DNA of 64,000 nucleotides from Xiphydria camelus (lineage: Eukaryota; Arthropoda; Insecta; Hymenoptera; Xiphydriidae), in contig OY783192.1 of the NCBI GenBank assembly GCA_963678675.1, positions 10,697,953 through 10,761,952 on the forward strand, read 5' to 3'. The position numbers were made by a program, and so were the translations under genes. Of the stretch, positions 11,096 through 19,279 are shown in pieces (the first letter of the stretch is position 1; each line of letters begins with the position of its first letter). The notes under the pieces were generated by a model, which did no database searches, was not told the DNA's origin, and worked only from the letters and a program-made list of their open reading frames with translations.

Positions 11096-11456
11096 TTTAA
11101 AGCCTCGTTGACATCGGCGAGCACGTGCTCGGCATTCGCCGAATGCCGAATGTATAAACGCACCTTAAGCCTATGAGGCACCACGCCACTGCCACGCCAC
11201 CTCTGTCTGAAATATGGCGTGGTGCCTCATAGGCTTAAATGCAAGTGGCACATGCCCGTTCCACGCCACCACCACGCGCCAGTTCTGTGTGAATTCCGCC
11301 AAAAACGTGTCAAAATCCACCACTAAAACATGTAATACATCCACTAGTGTATATTTGGTTGCCTAATATTTCCGTAGTTCTAGTAAAATTTTCTTGCGAA
11401 TTGTGAAATTTTATGTAAAGTGGACAAGGCGAGTTTTGGAATGGAACCCCTCAACT

Positions 11457-11604
11457 GTACTCTAACAAGCTATAAAAGCAAACTGAATAAAAAAGTACCT
11501 ATTTCTGCTAAGTTCAATACATAAATCTATAACAGTAAAAAAAAACATATTAGAAATGAAATTGCAGCAATTCCTAACGAAATGATTCAGAGAGTAACAA
11601 AAAA
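11457..11604 (+). pseudogene. Short mariner-type transposase fragment next to the composite
   Basis: At about 11553-11598 the plus strand encodes EIAAIPNEMIQRVT, matching the C-terminal region of the mariner-like transposase seen at 35090-35535. The fragment is cut off exactly where the poly-A and GGTGTG end of the next composite begins, so that element probably inserted here. Before it, 11457-11550 has no coding signal. Confidence 0.5.
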
Positions 11605-11761
11605 GGTGTGTGCCGTTGTACTCACGGAGGATGTGTAAACATCTTACAATTATCTGCGGTCCGAGTTTAATTGAGGAATATGACGTCGTAGTTCGTCATA
11701 AAGAAGTTTAATTTTTTCTATAATAAAATATTTATTATTATTATATTAGATTTATAACTTA

Positions 11762-12560
11762 CTAGCAGCCCGTCCCGGCTTCGCACGGGTAGATTGTGGA
11801 TTGATTTTGTCCGTCCACCATTGTTTAAATACATTTTTAATACAAAACTTTTAGTATTTTTCCCGGGCTACGCAATGGTCATATTGGATTTGACCTTGAC
11901 CATGACCTTCAAGGTTATATCAAGGTCAAATTATTTTTTTTTCACGTTCAAATGTGTCCTTGACCATTTTTTTCATGTTACCTTTATGGTCAGCGGAGGT
12001 CAAATTTAGGTCAAGTATAGTTCGACTTTTTGAACACCATGTATAAGATTTACTAACTCAGAAACCTTCGCGGGTATGCGTCCAACCATTTCCCAACTTT
12101 TCATCGCAATCGGATGAACGGTTTAGGAAGGCATAATAATCATCAGTACCGGTACTTTTTGAACACCTTTTATAAGATTTACTAACTCAGAAACCTTCGC
12201 GGGCATGCGTCCAACCATTCCCCAAAGTTTCATCGCAATCGGATGAACGGTTTAGGAAGGCATAATAATCATCCGTACCGGTACTTTTTGAACACCCTGT
12301 ATAAGATTTACTAACTCAAACCTTCGCGGATATGCGTCCAACTGTTCCCCAAATTTTCGTCGCAATCGGATGAACGGTTTAGGAAGGCATAATAATCATC
12401 CGTACCGGTACTTTTTGAACACCCTGTATAAGATTTACTAACTCAGAAACCTTCGCGGGCATGCGTCCAACCATTCCCCAACTTTTCATCGCAATCGGAT
12501 GAACGGTTTAGGAAGGCATTTGATATTACCTTAAAGGTCACGGTCAAGGTCAAATCCAAT
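11762..12560 (-). mobile_element. Helitron fragment with 3' end, left arm of composite A
   Basis: On the minus strand the stretch ends in a CCCGTGCGAAGCCGGGACGG stem-loop followed by CTAG and a host T, the Helitron 3' signature. The body contains GGTCAAGGTCAAAT-rich sequence and four minisatellite units (about 12020-12520). The 5' TC end is not present here. Confidence 0.65.
12020..12520. repeat. 127-129 bp minisatellite, about four units
   Basis: Each unit contains TTTACTAACTCAGAAACC, GCGTCCAACC, CGCAATCGGATGAACGG and CCGGTACTTTTTGAACACC. The distance between successive GGTACTTTTT motifs is 129 then 127 bp. Confidence 0.85.
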
Positions 12561-12790
12561 ACGACCACTGGGTAGCCACGGGAAAATCCTTAAAGTTTAG
12601 TATTAAACATTTTTCTCTAAAATGTTTTCCCGTTGAGATAATCCAGCTTGCGCGAATAGTATGCGCAGTAGCGCCACACACACACTGACGCAGTCACATG
12701 TACACGGCTTACGTCTGACGCTCGATTTCCCAGGAAGGTCCCACCGTAGAGCGATAGCATAGATGTTTACACATCAAAAAACAATAAACA

Positions 12791-12955
12791 TCTTCCAGAA
12801 ACCATTCAATTTTATAATAGCCCAAAATTTGGGGTCGATATGACTGACCAAATGGCGAGAAAAAGTATAGTGTTAAATGCCGTAGATGACCTATATGTTT
12901 TACAATGTTCTCGATTTAGCCGGCATAAATGCATGGGTTCTGTACAAAGAAGGTA
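12791..12955 (+). pseudogene. piggyBac-like transposase fragment
   Basis: The frame reads PETIQFYNSPKFGVDMTDQM and, after a frameshift near 12870, FYNVLDLAGINAWVLYKE. These are adjacent blocks of the piggyBac transposase: the DQM motif with its downstream Asp, and the N-A-W block of the C-terminal half. The fragment begins within 20 bp of the inner end of composite A's left arm. No Cys-rich tail or TTAA-bounded element was found around it, so it is a stranded piece. Confidence 0.75.
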
Positions 12956-14307
12956 ATATTTTTAAATTATTGTTCTCGTTATATTGGTCAAATTATCTAT
13001 ATTTAACTGATAATTTGAAATCCCGACAGTTTTGGCAATTATTTGCATTCAAACGCAAAGGTATCAAAAGACACCTTTTGGTCGAAATAGGTATACATAA
13101 AATCGTGGTAGAAATAGTGTAAAAGATTGCACACAAATTGTAATTTTATAAGAATATAATATCGAGGAACTTAATATCTGCGTAACTTTGTAGAATAACA
13201 TTAAGAGTATTCCAGTGGAATTAAAGCGTCGTAATGGCATCGACCAGACTAGTTTTATATCACTAATTTAAAAGGGAAGCAAAGTCCCATTTCTAAGTAA
13301 CACATGTCGTCACAGCTAATCAGCTTTACGAATCAATAACGCGTGATAATTACATGGTATAAGCAGCAGGAAAATGATACACTGGCAAAATTGTATGGAA
13401 GAAATCGTACTAGCGTTACGATAACTACTCTTTAACTATAGAAATTTAGAAAGATCAATACATTTTTATGTCCTAAAGACAGTTTAAAAATGATGGCACA
13501 AGTCGAAGAATTAAAAATTTTAAATATGCCAAGGATTCTAGAATTTGCATTAATAATTGAAACAAACATTTGGGAAGTCTTTTTCTTAATTTACTTTCTT
13601 CGTAGAAAGAAATGTGAATAAATTTTAAGGATAAAGCTTGGAAATTGCTCGAGGGTGGTTATACCAATAGTCACTCGTATACTGTGTGTTCAAGATATTT
13701 CTAACAAAAGAGTGAATCTCACGATCGGGTCTTTCCGTTTTCCATTACATTTGCTTAAAACGTTCGCTTTTCTTTTTCCATTTTAACAAAAATAATCAGA
13801 GATAAAATGCTCGAACTTTAGAATGGAAAACCTGAGAACATTTAGAAATATATGGTCTAAGATTTAATAACTATCTTGACAAATTTTAAAAAAATACTTC
13901 CATAAGAGATAGAGGTTCGGCTACGTGAGACCTTCTCTTTTGATGTCTCATTAGTGTTCATCATTCTCGGATTAACTATCTAGAGATAACTATTATGTAT
14001 CACTATTGCAGAAGCTAAATCGTTGCAGGAGAGATAGGTGATCCAAAACCTGTTTATAAATACCGCGCGAGGTGGTCACCACGGCGAACCGCGAGGTCCA
14101 ATTCACTGACGCGGTGCTTGAGACATGAATTTGAAAATCTAGGAGTCGCAATATTTACTTTCCTCAATTTTGACCGGAAAGAGATTCGGTTTTAAAAATA
14201 GCCAGACTTCACAGATGGGTCATCCTCACGAAAAGCAGACCTTCTTTGTCCGTTACAAATTACGGAATCATCGTTCGGCTTAGAGTAAATAACAGCAAAG
14301 CTACATA
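12956..14307. other. Spacer of composite A, no further gene seen
   Basis: AT-rich sequence without recognised domains, transposon ends or clear host exons. Confidence 0.4.
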
Positions 14308-14432
14308 TACTGTATGTCCGTCGGCAAACGCAAGAAATCTGAGTATACCTAAAATTTGACCTATACCTGACTTCGATAGTTCAAATTTTAGGTACACTCA
14401 GATTTCTTGCGTTTGCCGACGGACATACGGTA
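14308..14432. mobile_element. Palindromic TA-flanked MITE, 125 bp
   Basis: Arms of about 52 bp starting TACTGTATGTCCGTCGGC, followed by CAAACGCAAGAAATCTGAG, pair with their inverted copy; the loop is about 20 bp. TA lies on both sides. Confidence 0.75.
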
Positions 14433-14849
14433 TATATTGAACTGTATTAAGCCATTATATACTTTGAAATTTTTTAATCCTTTTTTTTTCATGTTTTAAC
14501 CTACACGGAAAGAAAAAATCAAGAAATTTTCTAGGGAAAGTTTAAGAAAAATTACTGTGCTGTCCCTGAATCGTGGTGTAAACGTCCAGACCAAGAAAAA
14601 GTCTGGTGCGCATGCGTATTTATTAGTGATGAGCACCTGAAAAATTCTGGTACTGGCACGGTAAAATTTTTGTGAAGAAGAAATACTAGTGCACATGCGT
14701 TGTTCTTACTAACAAGGAGAGGCTGCTAAGAGACATCTTAGAAGTAGAAACAGGAAAAAGAGAGGTATAGGTAGGCCGCGGTTAGACTACATTTTGCAAA
14801 TCGTTATAGTACGAGATCCCACTGCAAAATTATGTAGGTATCTGTTTTT
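14433..14849. other. Spacer with a MITE-end-like patch
   Basis: ACGGAAAGAAAAAATCAAG at about 14505 resembles, inverted, the patch ending at about 25530 (GATTTTTTCTTTCCGT), and the phrase ATTACTGTGCTGT also recurs there. Possibly fragments of one dispersed repeat family. No gene seen. Confidence 0.35.
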
Positions 14850-15069
14850 GATGTGTAAACATCTATGCTATGGCTCTGCGGTACGACCGTTCTGGGAAAT
14901 TGAGCGTCAGACGTAAGTCATGTTGATGTGACCGCGTCAGTGTGTGTGTGGCGCTACTGCGCATACTATTCGCGCAAGCTGGATTATCTCAACGGGAAAA
15001 CATTTTAGAGAAAAATGTTTAATACAAAACTTTAAGGATTTTCCCTTGGCTACCCAGTGGTCGTATTGG

Positions 15070-16512
15070 ATTTGACCTTGACCGTGACCTTTAAGGTAAT
15101 ATTAAATGCCTTCCTAAACCGTTCATCCGATTGCGATGAAACTTTGGGGAATGGTTGGACGCATGCCCGTGAAGGTTTCTGCGTTAGTAAATCTTATACA
15201 GGGTGTTCAAAAAGTACCGGTACGGATGATTATTATGCCTTCCTAAACCGTTCATCCTATTGCGATGAAACTTTTGGGAATGGTTGGACGCATGCCCGCG
15301 AAGGTTTCTGAGTTAGTAAATCTTATAAAAGGTGTTCAAAAAGTACCGGTACTGATGATTATTATGCCTTCCTAAACCGTTCATCCGATTGCGATGAAAA
15401 GTTGGGGAATGGTTGGACGCATGCTCGCGAAGGTTTCTGAGTTAGTAAATCTTATACAGGGTGTTCAAAAAGTACCGGTACGGATGATTATTATGCCTTC
15501 CTAAACCGTTCATCCGATTGCGATGAAAATTTGGGAAATCGTTGGACGCATGCCCGCGAAGGTTTCTGAGTTAGTAAATCTTATACAGGGTGTTCAAAAA
15601 GTACCGGTACGGATGATTATTATGCCTTCCTAAACCGTTCATCCGATTGCGATGAAACTTTGGGGAATGGTTGGACGCATGCCCGCGAAGGTTTCTGAGT
15701 TAGTAAATCTTATACAGGGTGTTCAAATAGTACCGGTACGGGTGATTATTATGCCTTCCTAAACCGTTCATCCGATTGCGATGAAAATTTGGGAAATGGT
15801 TGGACGCATGCCCGCGAAGGTTTCTGAGTTAGTAAATCTTATACAGGGTGTTCAAAAAGTACCGGTACGGATGATTATTATGCCTTCCTAAACCGTTCAT
15901 CCGATTGCGATGAAACTTTGGGGAATGGTTGGACGCATGCCCGCGAAGGTTTCTGAGTTAGTAAATCTTATACAGGGTGTTCAAAAAGTACCGGTACGGA
16001 TGATTATTATGCCTTCCTAAACCGTTCATCCGATTGCGATGAAAAGTTGGGAAATGGTTGGACGCATGCCCGCGAAGGTTTCTGAGTTAGTAAATCTTAT
16101 ACAGGGTGTTCAACAAGTACCGGTACGGATGATTATTATGCCTTCCTAAACCGTTCATCCGATTGCGATGAAAATTTGGGGAACAGTTGGACGCATATCC
16201 GCGAAGGTTTCTGAGTTAGTAAATCTTATACAGGGTGTTCAAAAAGTCGAACTATACTTGACCTAAATTTGACCTTCGCTGACAATAAAGGTAACATGAA
16301 AAAAAAATGGTCAAGGACACATTTGAACGTGAACAAAAATTAATTTGACCTTGATATAACCTTGAAGGTCATGGTCAAGGTCAAATCCAATATGACCATT
16401 GCGTAGCCCGGACAAAATACTAAAAGTTTTGTATTAAAAATGTATTTAAACAATGGTGGACGGACAAAATCAATTCACAATCTACCCGTGCAAAGCCGGG
16501 ACAGGCTGCTAG
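15070..16512 (+). mobile_element. Helitron fragment with 3' end, right arm of composite A
   Basis: Mirror of the left arm. Nine or so minisatellite units (about 15100-16250) precede GGTCAAGGTCAAAT-type sequence and the 3' end: a slightly mutated stem-loop, then CTAG at 16509-16512 followed by T. The 84-aa reading frame across 15057-15311 is an artefact of the repeat. Confidence 0.65.
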
Positions 16513-16671
16513 TAAGTTATAAATCTAATATAATAATGATAAATATTTTATTATAGAAAAAATTTAACTCCTTTATGTCGAACTACGACGTTATATTCCC
16601 CAATTAAATTCGGACCGCAGATAATTGTAAGATGGTTACACATCCTCCGTGAGTACAACGGCACTCACACC

Positions 16672-17076
16672 TTTTTTTTCAAGGAAACTTAATTCAAATG
16701 AAAGATTAATGCCAATGTAATGTATTACTTCCGGGTTGCCTATACAAAATTAGCCGCAACTATGTGTAATTAAATATATTGTGTCATTTATTTATATGAA
16801 ATTGCACTATATGTTTTTTAAGTGAATGAAACGTCATTTGAAAGAAAATGATGTGAAGAATGTAAAAAAATAGGGTTCCCAGCTCTCAGTTAGCCGCAAC
16901 CTCTAGGCAACCAGGTGTAAACAGGTACATTATTGTTGATTATTTACTGTCATGTGTTTTTCAAGAAAAAATTATACGAAATTGAAGCTAAATTTTTACT
17001 GAATACAATGGTTGCCTGATCTATGGTTGCCTGTAAAAAAGTGACAGCAAGCAGTGGTTGCCATGATTTGAATTAA
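16672..17076. other. Spacer with a repeated phrase
   Basis: TTAGCCGCAAC occurs at about 16751 and 16893, each followed by an AGGCAACC-type or TGTGTAATT context, suggesting a short internal duplication. No gene or terminal repeat recognised. Confidence 0.35.
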
Positions 17077-17759
17077 TAGTCCAGGGAAATAAGGCATATA
17101 AAAACCCCATCTGCGGAATGAGAGAAAGCAAGCTAGATTTTTGCCGAGATCTTCGTTTTGATGTTCTAATGAAACATCAAAAAGTCTCATATGCTCACCC
17201 TTGTGCGTCTCGAGATATCGAAGGTCAAAGGTCATGAAAATCAGTTTTTTGCGAAAATCTCGCTTCCGGCTAGTCTGATGTCTTAAGAAGTTTTAACAAA
17301 ATTTACGTAAAACAGTATTCTCTACAAGTTTGATTATATACATTTTTTTGTACGATCAACCGTCTTCGAGATATACCGTGAAGAAGCGGGAGCGCGCATT
17401 TTTGAATAGGTAATACTGTATATACTGCTTAGCTATAACTATAAATGCACTTTTCTTAGTAGTTACTAAAAAATTGAATTCCTATTATTGTTTCAATTAA
17501 AAGTTTGTTCATTTATAAAAAAATATAATAAATAATTCATAACAAATAATGCATCCTTTTCCACACTACTTTTGAAGTAGAATGGAAGGCGCGTTTTTTT
17601 TAAGATGTTACTACAACTACATGTACCTACTAACCTAATCCATGTTTACCCTACTGGCCTAATCCATATTTTCGATATTAACCAAAGTTTCTGAACAGTA
17701 ACCGATTCACGTCTTCCGCAGTTGCCGGCGTGCTTTATGTTTCCACTTCTTCGTCCTCG

Positions 17760-18430
17760 TCTTCTTCAGGTTCCTCAAGTAGTTTTGTCTTCATCATCAT
17801 ACGGTTCCGCTGTATCTAATTGCAAAATCTCTTCAGGCTCATGGCCACTGAAGTCTTCAATGTCTTGCAATTCTGAGGAAGGATTCAGGCATGCCTGTCC
17901 GTGACACTAACCACAAACTGTAGAGCATGGTAGTCCTACTTTTCTACATCTACACTGCGCACCACATCCTTTTTTACAATTGCAGAAGATTGTGTTTAAT
18001 AGTTCGTCTGGGGTAGGTGGCAATAGTGTTGTTTTCGGCTCTAGCATCTCGTTTTTTAAAGATCTATGACTGAGAGTTTTGCTCCGATTGACTTGAAATT
18101 TGGAAGCAACATTCTTTAAATGTTTTACTATAAGAAAAGGCAATTTAAAAAATTGATTTTTAGACCCCCCCCCCCCCGAAAAGAACAAGCAAATCAATAT
18201 CTTCTCTAATGATGTGACGGCGGTTCTTTCTCTTTCCGATACTTCGATGGCTGTTTCGATGATTAGGACATTCGCATCATCCTTGGTTTATATTGTAGCG
18301 ATGTTAGCAGCTTGGAGTTGTTCAATAAGCATTTCAATAAAAATGTTTTTGTTGCATCGGTTTGATACGAACTTTTCTTGGCTGATTGGCACATTCATTG
18401 TTGCATCAAAGCGAGCTTCATAAGATGTAG
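17760..18430 (-). pseudogene. TE protein remnant with Cys-rich CXC-like tail
   Basis: Reading leftwards, the segment 18423-18198 gives RFDATMNVPISQEKFVSNRC, then LQAANIATIYTKDDANVLII and ETAIEVSERER. That resembles the nuclease-like (PIN-type) stretch of uncharacterised repeat proteins of insects. After a deletion the frame at about 18050-17907 gives LLPPTPDELLNTIFCNCKKG and CGAQCRCRKVGLPCSTVCG, a tail of regularly spaced cysteines. TAG at 17907-17909 interrupts it; the frame then continues CHGQACLNPSSELQDIEDF and SGHEPEEILQLDTAEPYDD. The gene therefore lost its middle and took a nonsense mutation. Assignment to a named superfamily would be a guess. Confidence 0.5.
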
Positions 18431-18529
18431 ACAGTGCAGTAGTTCGTCTTAATTGCTCCATTGCTTTTATATTTTTAAAATTGTCTGACTAACCGTCAAA
18501 TATAACAATTATGTAAGAACTTAAATTGA

Positions 18530-18661
18530 AGACTTCAGTGGCCATGAGCCTGAAGAGATTTTGCAATTAGATACAGCGGAAGCGTGTGATGATGAAAACA
18601 ATATTATGGTAGAATTACTTGAGGAACCTGAAGAAGACGAGGACGAAGAAGGGGAAACATA
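18530..18661 (+). pseudogene. Inverted second copy of the gene's 3' end, in the right arm
   Basis: On the plus strand the frame reads IEDFSGHEPEEILQLDTAEA and then an acidic run (EEPEEDEDEEGET) before a stop. It is the mirror of the sequence at about 17730-17870 on the minus strand. The terminal repeat thus includes coding sequence, as if one arm had been copied onto the other end. Confidence 0.55.
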
Positions 18662-18900
18662 AAGCACGCTTGCAATTGCGAAAGACGTGAATCAGTTACT
18701 GTTCAGAAGCCATGTCTAAAAAAAACGCGCCTTGCATTCTACTTCAAAAGTGGTGCGGAAAAGGATGCATTTTTTGTTATTAATTATTTATTATATTCTT
18801 TTTTATAAATGAACAAACTTTTAACTGAAATAATAATAGGAATTCAATTTTTTAGTATAACTACTAAGAAAAGTGCATTTATAGTTATAGCTAAGCAGTA

Positions 18901-19139
18901 TACTGCCCAACTATGGAGAAAGGCAGTAATTGGTAACCAATAAATTTGTGGAAAATCAACTTTAACTTCGATGCCTTTTGCCGAAGGGTTTCCAAGACAG
19001 ATTACTAATAAAACCTACCTTTAACACTACGAAAGGGTACAAAATTTGGTTACAAAATAATTGAAGATATTCAATGGTACCAAGAAACGCACTTCGATTT
19101 GTTTTGCTAATTACTGCCTTTCTCCATAATTGGGTAGTA
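18901..19139. mobile_element. TA-flanked MITE in the right arm
   Basis: TIRs TACTGCCCAACTATGGAGAA (left) and TACTACCCAATTATGGAGAA (right, inverted), both running on into AGGCAGTAATT. TA flanks both ends (18899-18900, 19140-19141). The left arm of the host element is uninterrupted at the matching site. Confidence 0.85.
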
Positions 19140-19279
19140 TATACACTATGACCTATTCAAAAATGCGCGCTCTCGCTCCTTCACGCTATATCTCGAAAAC
19201 GATTGATATTACAAAAAAATGTATAGAATCAAACTTGTAGAGAATGCTGTTTTACGTAAATTTTGTTAAAACTTCTTAA

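Larger units (their letters stand above)
9422..11165 (+). mobile_element. PIF/Harbinger-type element (TAA TSD) carrying a foreign-looking ORF
   Basis: Terminal repeats AGGTGCGTTTATA are followed inward by about 70 bp of shared sequence rich in GCATTCGGCGAATGCCGAGC. Flanks are TAA at 9419-9421 and 11166-11168. The right end holds a partial duplication of the subterminal block. The interior contains one reading frame of 136 aa at 9984-10394 unlike any transposase I know. Confidence 0.7.
8383..11300. mobile_element. GGCGGGATTCACAC MITE split by two later insertions
   Basis: The left piece (8383-8448) and the right piece (11166-11300) together match the complete MITE at 58073-58270. The left piece stops at CACTTGCATTTAA and the right piece resumes at TAAGCCTATGAGG, which is continuous in the intact copy. 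The outer ends are mutated and no TSD is left. It was therefore in place before the insertions at 8449-9417 and 9422-11165. Confidence 0.75.
7553..11456. mobile_element. Outermost TA-type element hosting a four-level nest
   Basis: Inverted termini of about 34 bp: the left end at 7553-7586 and the right end at 11423-11456 share GGGGTTCC, then CCAAAACTCGCCTTGTCCA. The right end is followed by TA and the left preceded by TA with one mismatch in the first base. Interior sequence that belongs to this element is limited to about 7590-7820, 8352-8382 and 11301-11420; the rest is made of later insertions. No transposase is left. Confidence 0.6.
11605..16671. mobile_element. Inverted composite A: GGTGTGAG ends, Helitron arms, minisatellite
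   Basis: Left arm 11605-12773 and right arm 14850-16671 are inverted copies. Each arm starts with GGTGTG, then about 155 bp unique to this family, then a Helitron 3' end (stem-loop plus CTAG), a Helitron body with a 127-129 bp minisatellite, and an inner end GATGTGTAAACATC. The spacer (12774-14849) holds a piggyBac transposase fragment and a small MITE. No TSD is obvious because A- and T-runs flank the ends. The family recurs at 46720-51972. It is either a fold-back transposon or two copies of a unit inserted head to head. Confidence 0.65.

Noticed and set aside
12020..12520. CRISPR-like regular repeats
   Set aside because: The 127-129 bp units are contiguous without unique spacers, lie in a Helitron and the genome is an insect's.
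15057..15311. 84-aa ORF with two similar halves
   Set aside because: It is the translation of two minisatellite units.
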